This document shows, piece by piece, positions 34,688 to 46,600 of a stretch of DNA of 52,156 nucleotides (its first letter is position 1; every line of letters starts with the position of its first letter). The notes beneath the pieces were generated by a model. That model was given only the letters and a program-made list of their open reading frames with translations, searched no databases and had not been told where the DNA came from. This DNA comes from Crocinitomicaceae bacterium (lineage in GTDB: Bacteria; Bacteroidota; Bacteroidia; Flavobacteriales_D; Crocinitomicaceae): positions 1 to 52,156 of the forward strand of contig JABURP010000074.1 of NCBI GenBank assembly GCA_014762645.1, written 5' to 3'. Made by a program: the position numbers and the translations under genes.

Positions 34688-35407
34688 ATGAAAAAATGCG
34701 CCTTACTCCTGTTGTTGATTTTCGGTACGCTCGAAATTCACGCTCAAATTGAAATGCACTTTGTTGGAGTTGATCCAGGTCCCGTGTACTATATAGACAG
34801 TACCAGTACTGAGACGCCACAATTACGGGCTGAGTGGTACCTTGTTAATTATTATGGTACTTCTCAGGATGTCAAAATTAATCGCATACGATATGAACAC
34901 ACAGTCGGCTGGACAGAAGGATTGTCCACCTTTACTTCATTTGCCGTGGCGGATATTGACGACTGGACCACACCGGCAAGCACTACCATTGCTGCAGGAG
35001 ATTCAATTTTAATGACAGCTGATATATTTACGGATTCCTTATTGGGTTGTGGTATATACACTTATACCGTGTATAATGATTCTGCTAATGTAATGGAGGA
35101 TTCTGCCGAAGTGCATTACATAGATGTGATTGGGCCATGTGGAGGTGCAGGTTTAGGTCAGTCGGATAAGAAGCCTATTTCGCTCTACCCTAATCCAAGC
35201 AGTAAAGGACTACTTACCGTAGTGTATCCGGAAATGCTGGGTTATTATGAGTTATATACGATAGATGGTCAGAAAATAAAAGCCGGCAAGTTGTTTAATG
35301 GTAATAACGAAGTTGATCTTTCTGGTGAGAGTAAGGGTTCTTATATTATCAGGGTTTTTGATGAGCACAGATCAATCCTCATGTCCACACAAGTCGTCAG
35401 GGAATAA
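34688..35407 (+). CDS. Secreted T9SS protein, 239 aa
   Basis: This protein has a signal peptide (MKKCALLLLLIFGTLEIHAQ) and a beta-rich middle (about 21-160) with YYIDSTSTETPQLRAEWYLV, resembling a flanking Ig-like sheet of Bacteroidota surface proteins. A T9SS type A tail closes it: KKPISLYPNPSSKGLLTV, YELYTIDGQKIK, KGSYIIRVFD, and STQVVRE. No enzyme motif is seen. The start lies 31 bp after the octamer cluster at 34564-34666, which may control it. The role is unknown. Confidence 0.75.
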   Translation: MKKCALLLLLIFGTLEIHAQIEMHFVGVDPGPVYYIDSTSTETPQLRAEWYLVNYYGTSQDVKINRIRYEHTVGWTEGLSTFTSFAVADIDDWTTPASTTIAAGDSILMTADIFTDSLLGCGIYTYTVYNDSANVMEDSAEVHYIDVIGPCGGAGLGQSDKKPISLYPNPSSKGLLTVVYPEMLGYYELYTIDGQKIKAGKLFNGNNEVDLSGESKGSYIIRVFDEHRSILMSTQVVRE

Positions 35408-35426
35408 CCAATTTGAACACTAAGTA

Positions 35427-37280
35427 TCACTTTATAAGCCGGATATTGAATTCCTCGTTATCGGTTTCTATTTTTAAGATATAGGTGGCAGATGGAAGAT
35501 CATCTAAGCCAGTCACCTTTCTATTGGCAGAAATTCCTTCTTTAACTACTTGACCTGATAGGTTTATCAAGGTGTACTTCACCTCCTGCGCTATTCCATC
35601 AATTGTTATCTCCGAAGTAAATGGGTTGGGGTAAGTAGTTATATCGGAATTAGAAATTGGATCAATACTCAAAGGGTCAAAAATTCGAGCAAGGTGATTT
35701 AAGTTAGTTGTCCATCCCTCATTCATAAATTCACCTCCACAAAATAAATGATTATCAAACTCCACGACGGTACTAACCGGTGCATCAAACTGTGCTAAAA
35801 TCTCAAATGAATTATAGGTTAAATTGTAAGCTCCCAGATTCTGTCCATAATACATCCAGGAAGGAGAATTGAATTCACCCCCCAGAATAAGTTTTGAACC
35901 ATACCCGTAATAAAGATCATTTATAGCATAATCACCCGAAACACCAAAATCTGAATTCATTAAGAGAGGCTGAACAGTATTATTTAAATAACGTGATAAA
36001 CAAATTTCTGAACCCTGGGTAGATGAACAGGTTCCTCCAAGGTATAATGTATTTCCAACATAAATTGCCGTTAACACAGTGTCACTTACCTCATCAACCG
36101 AACCTGACCAAGTGCCGAAAAAATTACTCTTAATTAGAATATTATTCACAGAAAATGTTGAATCAATGGCCATTGATTCAATCAAGTGAACAGTGTTGAA
36201 TGCACCAACGTATGCTCTATCATAGTTTCCTATTGCAATATCGTTTATCTGTCCATTGACCCTTGCTTTTAAATCCCAGCCTTCAGTTGAATCAAAGTAC
36301 CAAATCTCCTGCATAGTTGAATCAACTGGATCTTCGATCACTACCTCAAAGTCATATATTGAATGTCCTCTTACTCCGGCAACGGCAGTAGCACCTGTAC
36401 GCGCAGGGATTTCAATATAACTCCAAACATTACCATCAAAAAATGCAAGCGGGTAGGTTATACCTGCATTCATAATTTCACCATAAGCATAAATGCCTTG
36501 TGAATTAACAATCACTCCATTCACAATTCCCGCAAGACCATTTCCAAAGCAGTTTAGCTGATCGTCTTTAAAATAACCGATACCCAGACAAGCAAAATCA
36601 TCTAACACGTAAAAATCGCCTGTAATTATTAAACGGTCATTATACGGATCTTTCATTATTTCTCTAACTGGCCCATTGGCCCCATTCGCTATCGCAAGTG
36701 ATCCTGTTGTTGGCGGGTACGAGGGTTGTATCCACTTGAGTTCATCCAGTGTAAATCCATACGTCACCGCCCATTTGGTAACTCCGGGAGTCTTAATATC
36801 TTCTAAATAATCGTAGTTATGTTCCCTGCTGATTTGAGCCACTAAATTATTATTGTCCGAAACCGCCATTAAATACCCTACTGCGCAGTGCACTCCTTTG
36901 TTGTCTACAAAATAGGGGGTTCGTTTTTGATGGTAAGAATTTGTAGGAAATACACCCCTGTCTGCATAATTTTCAAGTGCATAAATTAACTCCAGACGAT
37001 TCTCTATTTGAGTAGGCTGTAACTCTTCCGGTTTGTTAAACAGCAAGTATTTACACACCAGTTTTAAGTGCAATTGAATACGTTCGTTGTCAGATTGAAA
37101 GGAAACAATTCCCTCAGGGCAAGCATCTTTGTACTTTTCCCACTGCTTATTTACTTTATATAGATGATTATAATAAGAATCTTCTTCGTAGTATTCCTGT
37201 GAATAAACATCTGGTGCAACTACAACCAGTAAAATTAAGAGGGTGATTAACTGACGGATTACATGAGCTAAGTTTTTCAT
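35427..37280 (-). CDS. Large secreted T9SS protein with WD/kelch-like repeats, 617 aa
   Basis: This protein has a signal peptide (MKNLAHVIRQL then a hydrophobic stretch ending VYSQ). The N-terminal domain (about 27-180) with QKRTPYFVDNKGVHCAVGYL and TKWAVTYGFTLDEL is seen in many Bacteroidota secreted proteins and is unnamed to me. The middle (about 190-530) has repeats such as LIITGDFYVLDDFACLGIGY, LYLGGTCSST, LILGGEFNS and LFCGGEFMNEG, spaced about 40-60 residues, like a beta-propeller of the kelch or SBBP type. The C-terminus is a T9SS module (TYPNPFTSEITIDG, TYILKIETD, FNIRLIK). It is likely a surface or secreted structural protein. The start 37280 gives the clean signal peptide. Confidence 0.78.
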   Translation of the reverse strand: MKNLAHVIRQLITLLILLVVVAPDVYSQEYYEEDSYYNHLYKVNKQWEKYKDACPEGIVSFQSDNERIQLHLKLVCKYLLFNKPEELQPTQIENRLELIYALENYADRGVFPTNSYHQKRTPYFVDNKGVHCAVGYLMAVSDNNNLVAQISREHNYDYLEDIKTPGVTKWAVTYGFTLDELKWIQPSYPPTTGSLAIANGANGPVREIMKDPYNDRLIITGDFYVLDDFACLGIGYFKDDQLNCFGNGLAGIVNGVIVNSQGIYAYGEIMNAGITYPLAFFDGNVWSYIEIPARTGATAVAGVRGHSIYDFEVVIEDPVDSTMQEIWYFDSTEGWDLKARVNGQINDIAIGNYDRAYVGAFNTVHLIESMAIDSTFSVNNILIKSNFFGTWSGSVDEVSDTVLTAIYVGNTLYLGGTCSSTQGSEICLSRYLNNTVQPLLMNSDFGVSGDYAINDLYYGYGSKLILGGEFNSPSWMYYGQNLGAYNLTYNSFEILAQFDAPVSTVVEFDNHLFCGGEFMNEGWTTNLNHLARIFDPLSIDPISNSDITTYPNPFTSEITIDGIAQEVKYTLINLSGQVVKEGISANRKVTGLDDLPSATYILKIETDNEEFNIRLIK

Positions 37281-37439
37281 ACACAATGCGTTTTTGGGTC
37301 TAGTTAATTTACGAACTAACTATATAGTAGACGCATCAATTGTATAAAAGGTGGCATTTATTGATCCTTCTGTGCGATCAAAACTTTAAATAAAATAAAC
37401 GATAAAACCAGGTCTAACGCCGAACAGGGAATGTTTAAT

Positions 37440-38468
37440 TTACTCTAGAATAACATAGATTCTCGTGAGCACATCATCCATACTTTCGTGTTCACCAGGG
37501 TCTCCAACATATTCTTCAATTACAATAGAATAGGTTAGGCCATGCTCTTCGGCGTATGTGTCGAGTTGATCATAAGCGGCCATCATCTCTTCATACGGGC
37601 CGTAATAATCCAAAACCAATGCTTTTCCGGGTGGAATCGTATAAGGCGTAATCCCTTCACTTCCTTTTAGTTTCACTTCAGCCACAGGAAAAGCGGGCAT
37701 AATATCACAGGTGCCATCTTCTTCATTCCACTCAAATCCAATACTCACAGGCATACCTGTCATTTCAACTTGATTGGTTCCACAAAACATCCCAAGTCTA
37801 CCATAGGCTTCAGCAAAAAGGGCTGAATCTACTTCTGAAATATTTAATTGTTGGCGTATACCGTAAAAATTTCCACCGGGATAATCGATCTCCGTTATGG
37901 TAAACTGTTCCATTTCTTTTTGCTTAATGGTAGCGAGTGAATCAATATTTGAAAGGCCTCTTTCCAGGTCAGGTCCCATCATTTTATCCATATCCATGAA
38001 CATAGCAAGTGGGCGAATCAAATAACCGATTTCCCCTTTATTGTTCCATGTAACATTCACAGTATTTTCTGTTGGTGTGAGTGTAATTTGACCATGTGTG
38101 ACAATAGGCATCCCTTCAAAATTCAGGTCATACGCCATTTTTTGATTCTCAACCAGTTCAGTGATTGTAATACTTCCCTCACCTGAAAGTTCTGGGTCTC
38201 CAGTCCAACCCTGCTTTGCTCCTACTGTTCCGTCCTCACCTTCAAGTGTATTGACAATGGTTGGATCTTTTTCTAACCACGGGGACCATGAATCCCATCC
38301 TTCAAAAGATGAAATTAAACTGTAAATGGCTTCCGGGCTGGCAGACATTTCTTTTTGGCGCTCTACTTCATACGTTGAGGGGGCAAATAAAGCTACCAAT
38401 AAATATAGAGCTACTAAAACTCCGAGTACTTTAAGTACCCGGAGTCCCCATTTCTTAAACTTGTTCAT
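37440..38468 (-). CDS. SRPBCC domain fused to a GyrI-like effector-binding domain, membrane-anchored
   Basis: This 342-residue protein has an N-terminal membrane helix (about 10-28). An SRPBCC/polyketide-cyclase domain follows (about 35-180): EMSASPEAIYSLISSFEGWDS, WSPWLEKDP, and later MAYDLNFEGMPI. The last domain (about 195-342) is of the GyrI/AraC effector-binding (SOUL-like) type: YGIRQQLNISEV, PGKALVLDYYGPYEEMMAAYD, VIEEYVGDPGEHESMDDV. Both parts bind hydrophobic small molecules, so it may be a ligand sensor or carrier. It lies 5 bp before the next lipoprotein gene on the minus strand and is therefore co-transcribed. The function is unknown. Confidence 0.8.
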   Translation of the reverse strand: MNKFKKWGLRVLKVLGVLVALYLLVALFAPSTYEVERQKEMSASPEAIYSLISSFEGWDSWSPWLEKDPTIVNTLEGEDGTVGAKQGWTGDPELSGEGSITITELVENQKMAYDLNFEGMPIVTHGQITLTPTENTVNVTWNNKGEIGYLIRPLAMFMDMDKMMGPDLERGLSNIDSLATIKQKEMEQFTITEIDYPGGNFYGIRQQLNISEVDSALFAEAYGRLGMFCGTNQVEMTGMPVSIGFEWNEEDGTCDIMPAFPVAEVKLKGSEGITPYTIPPGKALVLDYYGPYEEMMAAYDQLDTYAEEHGLTYSIVIEEYVGDPGEHESMDDVLTRIYVILE

Positions 38469-38473
38469 AGTAT

Positions 38474-38824
38474 CTATTCATTTCTATCCATTGGAACAGA
38501 AGTAACATTGTTATTTGCATCAATAACAATTTCATACTCCCAGCATTGTTCCATAGGTACGTCCAATACTTTTGGATTATTATTTCCAATTGAAATCGTA
38601 AATGTTACAAGGCCTTCTGCAAAGCTTTTATCTTCTGAGGTCTGTCCCGGAAGGATATTATTGATATTAACTGTATTCCCTCCGGAAGTTTGGATTTGCA
38701 CACTAGCTGATTCTGTTCCATTGTTAACTATCCTGGAAATGGGATCTTCTTTTCTGCATTTTTTGCAGGACCCAAGTCCTATTAACAATACTAAAAGGGG
38801 CAATAATAATAAGGATCTTTTCAT
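38474..38824 (-). CDS. Small lipoprotein, 116 aa
   Basis: This protein has a lipoprotein signal (MKRSLLLLPLLVLLIGLGSC, Cys20), followed by KKCRKED, which has a second Cys close to the anchor. The mature part is an all-beta segment (about 30-110) with VNNGTESASVQIQTSGGNTV and CWEYEIVIDANNNVTSV. It resembles small beta-sandwich periplasmic proteins but belongs to no family I recognise. It is in one transcription unit with the SRPBCC-GyrI gene 5 bp downstream. Anchoring in the inner or outer membrane is likely; the role is unknown. Confidence 0.7.
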   Translation of the reverse strand: MKRSLLLLPLLVLLIGLGSCKKCRKEDPISRIVNNGTESASVQIQTSGGNTVNINNILPGQTSEDKSFAEGLVTFTISIGNNNPKVLDVPMEQCWEYEIVIDANNNVTSVPMDRNE

Positions 38825-38848
38825 AGCTATATAGTTTGATTTAAGGTA

Positions 38849-39172
38849 TTACGCTTCTGTATTTGGCCCAAAATTAAGTGGGATATTGTTACCCAATGGA
38901 CCCACATCTTTTATTTTTCCGTGGGTGGACTCGTATTTCTGAATATTTTCAGTGAGTGCTTTCATAAGTTTCTTCGCATTATCAGGTGTCAGAATCACCC
39001 TTGACTTCACTTTCCCTTTAGGTACACCCGGCATTAACTGGATAAAATCCAGAATAAATTCACTCGGTGAATGTGTCACAATGGTGAGGTTGGAATATGT
39101 ACCTTCCGACGTTTCTTCGGTTAGTTCAATGTTAATCTGATTCGGATTGTTTTGTTTTTGTTCGTCACTCAT
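38849..39172 (-). CDS. DUF3467-family protein
   Basis: This 107-residue cytosolic protein starts MSDEQKQNNPNQINIELTEE. The segment TYSNLTIVTHSPSEFILDFIQLMPG, then KSRVILTPDNAKKLMKALTENIQKYE matches DUF3467, a small widespread domain of unknown function. The position just downstream of rpoC recurs in Bacteroidota genomes, as I remember it. A terminator at 39186-39222 sits between it and rpoC, so read-through from the rpoBC operon would be limited. The start at 39172 is chosen because the family begins MSDE/MADE; an earlier start adds three residues. Confidence 0.85.
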   Translation of the reverse strand: MSDEQKQNNPNQINIELTEETSEGTYSNLTIVTHSPSEFILDFIQLMPGVPKGKVKSRVILTPDNAKKLMKALTENIQKYESTHGKIKDVGPLGNNIPLNFGPNTEA

Positions 39173-39185
39173 AACTTTCAATATA

Positions 39186-39222
39186 CAAAAAAAGCGTTCG
39201 AACTAGCTAGAACGAACGCTTT
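39186..39222 (-). terminator. Terminator of the rpoBC operon
   Basis: AAAGCGTTCG (39191-39200) pairs with CGAACGCTTT (39213-39222). The loop is the near-palindrome AACTAGCTAGAA. A minus-strand T-run follows (A at 39186-39193). It lies 19 bp after the rpoC stop. Confidence 0.85.
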
Positions 39223-39241
39223 AAAAATAATTAATTATACA

Positions 39242-42200
39242 TTACTTGGCTGTCAACTCTTCATATTCAGCTTGTGATCCAACCACCAATTTTTGGAATC
39301 TTCTGAAGCCCGTTCCTGCAGGAATTTTGTGTCCTACAATTACGTTTTCTTTTAGTCCCATTAAGTCATCAACCTTACCATTCAATGCAGCTTCATTCAA
39401 TACTTTAGTTGTTTCCTGGAAGGAAGCAGCCGAAATGAATGATCGTGTCTGCAATGATGCCTTAGTGATACCCTGCAACATTGGCTCTGAAGTAGCAGGA
39501 ATAGCCTCACGTGCTTCGATCAGCTTTTTATCCTTTCTCTTCAGTGTTGAATTCTCATCTCTGAGTTTACGTGCCGATATAATCTGACCTGCCTTGATGC
39601 TTTCAGATTCTCCCGGATCAACTACCACTACTTTTCCAAACAGTGAATCATTCTCTTCAAAGAAATCAGCTTTATGAACTGACTGCCCTTCAAGGAATTT
39701 AGTATCTCCCGGCTCTCTGATTTCAACTTTCAACATCATTTGTCGAACGATAACTTCAAAGTGCTTGTCATTAATCTTCACACCCTGTAAACGATAAACT
39801 TCCTGAACCTCATTTACCAGATACTCCTGTACAGCAGTAGGTCCTTTAATATTCAAGATGTCTTTTGGCGTAATTGCTCCATCAGATAAAGACTGACCAG
39901 CTTTTACGTAATCGTTTTCCTGAACAAGGATGTGTTTAGAAAGTGGGCAAAGATACTTACGTACTTCACCTGTTCTTGATTCAATGATAATCTCACGGTT
40001 ACCTCTTTTGATTTTACCGTAAGAAACGATACCATCAATTTCAGAAACAACTGCTGGGTTAGATGGGTTTCTAGCCTCGAATAACTCAGTTACCCTTGGT
40101 AGACCACCTGTAATATCACCCGATTTACCAGCAACACGTGGAATTTTCACAAGAATCTGACCTGCGTCAATCTTTTCTCCTTCATTAACGATAATGTGTG
40201 CGTTTACTGGAAGGTTGTAGGTTTTACCCTCACCTTTCTTAGCACCGATAATCTTAATTGTAGGAATCTTCTTCTTGTTACGATTCTCCGTAATTACTTT
40301 TTCAGTAAATCCTGTTTGCTCATCTATTTCTTCACGGTAAGTCTCTCCTTCGATTACATTTTCGAATTCGATTGTACCTTTTACCTCTGAAAGTATAACG
40401 GCGTTATAAGGGTCCCATTTACAGATTACATCACCTTTCTTAATCGGTTTATTGTTATCTGCAATCAGGTATGAGCCATAAGGTATGTTTGCCGTCATCA
40501 TCACGATACCCGTTTTCGGGTTGACAATTTTAGCTTCACCGGAACGTCCGATAACAACCTCGGCTTTCTTACCGTCTTTATCTTTTGTTGAAATAGTTCT
40601 TAGCTCTTCAATTTCAAGCTGTCCGTCAAATTTAGCTTTGATATCTTGCTCGTCTGCAATGTTAGCTGCCGTACCACCCACGTGGAATGTACGTAATGTC
40701 AGCTGCGTACCCGGCTCACCAATTGACTGTGCTGCGATCACTCCTACTGTGTCTCCCTGAACCGCCATTTCCGACGTTGACAGGTTTCTACCGTAGCATT
40801 TTGAACAAACACCACGTTTCAATTCACACGTAAGTACTGAACGCACTTCTACTTCATCAATCTCCGCATCCTCTATCTTCTTCGCTAATTTCTCATCTAT
40901 TTCCTGACCAGCTTCAACGAGAACGTCTTCTGTTCCAGGAATGGTAATGTCGCTAACTGCTACTCGTCCAAGAATTCTATCGTAAAGTGATTCTACGATA
41001 TCTTCATTTTTCTTAAGGGCTGAAACTACAATTCCTCGTAGTGTTCCACAGTCATCATTATTGATCACCACGTCTTGTGCCACATCAACCAAACGTCTTG
41101 TAAGGTAACCAGCATCTGCCGTTTTAAGGGCCGTATCTGCAAGACCTTTACGCGCACCGTGCGTTGAAATAAAGTACTCAGGTACTGTCAAACCTTCTTT
41201 AAAGTTAGATAGGATCGGGTTTTCAATAATCTCCTGAGATGATACGCCGGATTTTTGTGGTTTTGCCATCAATCCCCTGATTCTTGACAACTGACGAATC
41301 TGCTCTTTTGATCCCCTTGCTCCTGAATCCATCATCATGTAGATGGAGTTGAAGCCCTGGTTATCAGATGAAATTCTATCCATCAATTTTTGAGTCAGAC
41401 GTGTATTGGTGTGTGTCCAGATATCAATGATTTGATTGTAACGCTCATTGTTGGTGATAAGTCCCATGTTATAGTTCATCATCACTTCATCAACCTCTTT
41501 GTTCGCACGATCAACCATCTCATCTTTTTCATCCGGAATAATTACATCATCCAGGTTGAACGACAGTCCACCTTTAAAGGCCATGTGATAACCCATATCC
41601 TTAATGGCATCAAGGAATTGTGCTGTACGAGCTGTTCCGCAAGTTGCAAGAACTCTCGAGATAATTCCTCTTAGGGCTTTTTTGGTCAATACTTCATCAA
41701 TATATCCTGCTTCATCAGGAACAAGTTCGTTGAATAGAACACGTCCACATGTTGTGTCAATGATCTTAACGACCTCATTTCCATCTTCGTCTATATCTTT
41801 TGTTCTTACCTTAATAGAAGCATGGATCTCCAATCTACCTTCGTTGTTGGCAATAATCACCTCTTCCGGAGAATAGAATGTCATTCCTTCACCTTTCACT
41901 ACTCTTTCTTTCGTAGACTTTCTCAATTTAGTGATATAGTATAGACCTAATACCATATCCTGAGAAGGTACAGCAATTGGAGCACCATTTGCTGAGTTAC
42001 GAATATTGTGAGAAGAAAGCATCAGCATTTGCGCCTCAAGGATAGCTGCGTTACTCAATGGTAAATGCACCGCCATCTGGTCACCATCAAAGTCGGCGTT
42101 AAATGCCGTACATACTAGTGGGTGAAGACGAATTGCTTTTCCTTCAATTAGTTTCGGTTGAAATGCCTGAATACCCAATCTGTGAAGTGTTGGGGCCCTG

Positions 42201-43522
42201 TTCAGAAGTACCGGATGTCCTCTTAGTACATTCTCCAAAATATCCCAAACAATTGGCTCTTTCTTATCAACGATTTTCTTCGCAGATTTAACCGTCTTAA
42301 CAACACCTCTCTCAATTAGCTTTCTAATGATAAACGGTTTAAATAACTCTGCCGCCATGTTCTTAGGAAGTCCGCACTCGTGTAATTTCAAGTTCGGTCC
42401 AACAACAATTACTGAACGTGCTGAATAATCAACACGTTTACCCAATAAGTTTTGACGGAAACGTCCTTGTTTACCTTTAAGTGAATCGGAAAGTGATTTT
42501 AACGGTCGGTTAGATTCTGTCTTAACTGCAGATGATTTTCTAGAGTTATCAAACAATGAATCTACCGATTCCTGCAACATACGTTTCTCGTTTCTCAAGA
42601 TTACTTCCGGTGCTTTAATTTCCAAAAGTCTCTTCAAACGATTGTTTCTAATAATTACTCTACGGTAAAGATCATTCAAATCTGAAGTTGCAAAACGTCC
42701 TCCATCCAACGGTACTAATGGTCTTAATTCAGGTGGAATAACTGGAACAACTTTCACAATCATCCACTCCGGACGATTCTCAACACGCGTTTGCGCATCT
42801 CTCAATGATTCAACAACCTGAAGACGCTTGAGTGCTTCTTTCTTTCTTTGTTGAGATGTTTCCGTATTTGCTTTGTGTCTTAAATCAAAAGACAGCTCAT
42901 CCAGGTCAAGTCTTTGAAGCAAATCATGTAGTGCTTCAGCACCCATTTTTGCAATAAACTTGTTTGGATCGTTATCTTCGAGATACTGATTTTCTTTTGG
43001 TAATTCATCCAGGATATCAAGATACTCTTCTTCTGTCAAGAAATCCATGTATTCCAATGGTTCTCCGTCAGCTCTTTCAGCAGCACCTTTCTGGATAACT
43101 ACATATCTCTCGTAATAGATGATTTGATCTAACTTCTTGGTTGGTAATCCAAGTAGGTAACCTATTTTATTTGGAAGTGAACGGAAATACCAGATGTGAG
43201 CAACAGGAACTACAAGTGATATGTGTCCCATTCTTTCTCTACGTACTTTCTTTTCCGTTACTTCAACACCACAACGGTCACAAACGATTCCTTTGTATCG
43301 TATTCTTTTATATTTTCCACAGTGGCATTCGTAATCCTTTACCGGACCGAAAATTCTTTCGCAGAATAATCCATCCCGTTCAGGTTTATAGGTTCTGTAG
43401 TTAATTGTTTCAGGCTTTAAAACTTCACCATGTGAACGCTCAAGGATCATCTCAGGAGAAGCCAAACTGATCGTAATTTTATTAAAACTACTTTTTGGTT
43501 TTTGTTCTTTTTTGTAAGCCAT
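39242..43522 (-). CDS. rpoC: RNA polymerase beta' subunit RpoC
   Basis: This 1426-residue catalytic subunit of RNA polymerase contains the N-terminal zinc-binding region ([24 protein letters not shown]), the clamp, the active-site loop [12 protein letters not shown] whose three Asp bind magnesium, the bridge helix and trigger loop region ([16 protein letters not shown]), and the second zinc site ([16 protein letters not shown]). The length matches the Bacteroidota type. Several inserted strand-rich segments lie between about 950 and 1150. It forms the core with RpoB and is encoded 104 bp downstream of rpoB, with no terminator between. Confidence 0.98.
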   Translation of the reverse strand: MAYKKEQKPKSSFNKITISLASPEMILERSHGEVLKPETINYRTYKPERDGLFCERIFGPVKDYECHCGKYKRIRYKGIVCDRCGVEVTEKKVRRERMGHISLVVPVAHIWYFRSLPNKIGYLLGLPTKKLDQIIYYERYVVIQKGAAERADGEPLEYMDFLTEEEYLDILDELPKENQYLEDNDPNKFIAKMGAEALHDLLQRLDLDELSFDLRHKANTETSQQRKKEALKRLQVVESLRDAQTRVENRPEWMIVKVVPVIPPELRPLVPLDGGRFATSDLNDLYRRVIIRNNRLKRLLEIKAPEVILRNEKRMLQESVDSLFDNSRKSSAVKTESNRPLKSLSDSLKGKQGRFRQNLLGKRVDYSARSVIVVGPNLKLHECGLPKNMAAELFKPFIIRKLIERGVVKTVKSAKKIVDKKEPIVWDILENVLRGHPVLLNRAPTLHRLGIQAFQPKLIEGKAIRLHPLVCTAFNADFDGDQMAVHLPLSNAAILEAQMLMLSSHNIRNSANGAPIAVPSQDMVLGLYYITKLRKSTKERVVKGEGMTFYSPEEVIIANNEGRLEIHASIKVRTKDIDEDGNEVVKIIDTTCGRVLFNELVPDEAGYIDEVLTKKALRGIISRVLATCGTARTAQFLDAIKDMGYHMAFKGGLSFNLDDVIIPDEKDEMVDRANKEVDEVMMNYNMGLITNNERYNQIIDIWTHTNTRLTQKLMDRISSDNQGFNSIYMMMDSGARGSKEQIRQLSRIRGLMAKPQKSGVSSQEIIENPILSNFKEGLTVPEYFISTHGARKGLADTALKTADAGYLTRRLVDVAQDVVINNDDCGTLRGIVVSALKKNEDIVESLYDRILGRVAVSDITIPGTEDVLVEAGQEIDEKLAKKIEDAEIDEVEVRSVLTCELKRGVCSKCYGRNLSTSEMAVQGDTVGVIAAQSIGEPGTQLTLRTFHVGGTAANIADEQDIKAKFDGQLEIEELRTISTKDKDGKKAEVVIGRSGEAKIVNPKTGIVMMTANIPYGSYLIADNNKPIKKGDVICKWDPYNAVILSEVKGTIEFENVIEGETYREEIDEQTGFTEKVITENRNKKKIPTIKIIGAKKGEGKTYNLPVNAHIIVNEGEKIDAGQILVKIPRVAGKSGDITGGLPRVTELFEARNPSNPAVVSEIDGIVSYGKIKRGNREIIIESRTGEVRKYLCPLSKHILVQENDYVKAGQSLSDGAITPKDILNIKGPTAVQEYLVNEVQEVYRLQGVKINDKHFEVIVRQMMLKVEIREPGDTKFLEGQSVHKADFFEENDSLFGKVVVVDPGESESIKAGQIISARKLRDENSTLKRKDKKLIEAREAIPATSEPMLQGITKASLQTRSFISAASFQETTKVLNEAALNGKVDDLMGLKENVIVGHKIPAGTGFRRFQKLVVGSQAEYEELTAK

Positions 43523-43626
43523 TTTATCTTTTAGATTTAAGACATAAGATCAAGACTTAAGATTTATACCGCGAGGAACTTTCTTCCGTCTTTTTGTCTT
43601 TTGTCTATGTTCTTTAAATCAATTTA

Positions 43627-46600
43627 TTAGTCGAGTGATACATTAAGTCCAAGTCCTGCCAGCTCGTTCAACAATACGTTGAATGATTCCGGAATTCCAG
43701 GTTCCTGGAAGTTTTCACCTTTTACGATTGCTTCGTAAGCTTTAGCTCTTCCCACTACATCATCAGATTTGATCGTAAGGATCTCTCTAAGGATGTTGGA
43801 AGCACCATAAGCTTCAAGCGCCCATACCTCCATCTCACCAAATCTCTGACCACCAAATTGTGCTTTACCTCCAAGAGGTTGCTGTGTGATCAATGAGTAA
43901 GGTCCGATAGAACGTGCGTGCATCTTGTCGTCAACCATGTGACCCAATTTCAGCATATAAATTACACCTACAGTTGCTGGCTGGTGGAAGATTTCTCCTG
44001 TACCACCGTCATACAAATAAGTTTTACCAAATTTAGGTACACCTGCTTTGTCAGTATAATCGTTAATTTGCTCGATTGATGCTCCGTCAAAAATTGGCGT
44101 TGCAAACTTAACACCGAGTTTTTCACCAGCCCAACCTAAAACAGTTTCGTAAATCTGTCCAAGGTTCATACGAGATGGTACACCCAGTGGGTTAAGTACG
44201 ATATCAACCGGAGTTCCGTCTTCAAGGAAAGGCATATCTTCCTGGCGAACGATATTGGCAACAATACCTTTATTACCATGACGACCTGCCATTTTATCTC
44301 CAACTTTCAGCTTTCTCTTCTTAGCCACGTAAACTTTAGCCATTTTTACGATTCCTGTTGGCAATTCATCCCCAACTGAAATCTGGAATTTTTTACGCTT
44401 GTAAATTCCAAGAAGATCATTTGCTTTGATTGAGTAATTGTGTAGTACTCTTTGGATCAATTTATTGGTTTTTTCATCAGATGTCCAATCATAAGGATTG
44501 ACAATTGAGAAATCAACCGTTTGCAAATTCTTCGTTGAAAACTTGATTCCTTTTTTAAGGATCTCTTCTTTATAGTTGTTGAATACACCAGCTGATTTGT
44601 GTCCGTCAAGGATTACCAGCAATTTGTCAATCAACACCTGTTTAAGTTGAGCTGCTTCTTTTTCGTAATCGTCATCCAATTGCGCCAGGATAGGTTTATC
44701 TTTTGCCTTGGTTTTTCTATCCTTGATCGCTCTTGAGAACAACTTCTTATCAACAACAACTCCTCTTAGTGAAGGACCTGCTTTAAGTGACGCATCTTTC
44801 ACATCACCTGCTTTATCACCGAAGATCGCTCTTAGTAGCTTTTCTTCCGGAGAAGGATCTGTTTCACCTTTTGGTGTAATCTTACCGATAAGGATATCTC
44901 CTTCTTTGATGTCAGCACCTACTCTGATAATTCCGTTTTCATCAAGGTCTTTTGTAGCCTCTTCAGAAACGTTAGGAATATCAGCTGTTAGTTCTTCCAA
45001 TCCACGTTTTGTGTCTCGAACTTCCAGTGTGTATTCATCAATATGAACAGATGTAAAGATGTCATCTCTAACTATTTTTTCAGAGATTACAATCGCATCC
45101 TCAAAGTTATACCCTTGCCAAGGCATGAATGCCACTTTCAGGTTTTGACCAAGAGCCAACTCACCTGCCTGTGTTGCATAACCTTCACAAAGTACCTGAC
45201 CTCTTTCTACTTTATCGCCTTTAGCCACAATTGGTCTTAGGTTAATTGTAGTAGACTGGTTTGTCTTTTGGAACTTTGTTAACTCGTATGTTTTCACTTC
45301 TCCGTCAAAACTTACCAGTTTATCTTCCTTGGACAGGTTGTACTTAATTTTGATTTCATTTGCATCAACATATTCCACAACTCCGTCACCTTCTGCATTG
45401 ATCAATACACGAGAGTCTCTAGCAACCAATTTCTCAATACCAGTTCCCACGATAGGAGAATTTGGTTTAAGAAGTGGAACTGCCTGACGCTGCATGTTAG
45501 ATCCCATTAGGGCACGGTTTGCATCATCATGCTCGAGGAATGGAATTGAAGACGCTGCAATAGACGCAATCTGGTTAGTTCCAACATCCATCATAGCGAT
45601 CTCTTTCGGTTCTACAACCGGGAAGTCACCTTCCAAACGCGCTTTGATCTTGTCATTTACGAACTTTCCACTCTTATCAGTCTCTGCACTTGCCTGTGCA
45701 ATAATTTTTCCTTCTTCTTCTTCCGCACTTTTATAGGTAGGTGCTTTTTTGTAGTCAACCTTACCTTCTTTCACTTCCCAATATGGTGTCTCAATAAACC
45801 CTAGTTTATTGACTTTTGCAAATACACAAAGTGACGAGATCAGACCAATATTTGGTCCTTCCGGCGTCTCAATGGTACATAGCCTACCGTAGTGTGTATA
45901 GTGAACATCACGAACCTCAAATCCGGCTCTTTCTCTTGAAAGACCTCCAGGCCCTAGTGCAGATAATCTTCTTTTGTGTGTTACCTCAGAAAGTGGATTG
46001 GTTTGATCCATGAACTGAGATAGCTGATTGGTACCAAAGAATGAGTTAATTACAGAAGACAAGGTTTTAGCATTGATCAAATCGATCGGTGTAAATACCT
46101 CATTATCTCTCACGTTCATTCTTTCACGGATGGTTCTTGCCATTCTGGCCAAACCAACACCGAATTGGTTATGCAATTGCTCACCAACTGTTCTTACACG
46201 TCTGTTAGAAAGGTGGTCAATATCATCAATCTCCGCTTTTGCATTGATCAGCTCGATCAGGTACTTCACGATTAGGATGATATCCTGTTTCGTCAATACT
46301 TTTTGTTCGATATCCGTATCAATGCCAAGTTTTGTATTGATTCTGAAACGACCAACTTCTCCAAGGTCATATCTTGTATCGGAGAAGAAAAGTTTTTCAA
46401 ACACGCTTCTTGCCGTATCGAAATCCGGTGGTTCCGCATTTCTAAGTTGACGATAGATGTGTTCTACAGCTTCTTTCTCTGAGTTGGATGTATCTTTCTG
46501 TAGGGTATTGTAAATAATTGCAAAATCCGCAGAGTTTACATTTTCTTTGTGAAGGATGATCGTTTTGGCACCTGAATCATAAATCAAGTCAATGTGTTCT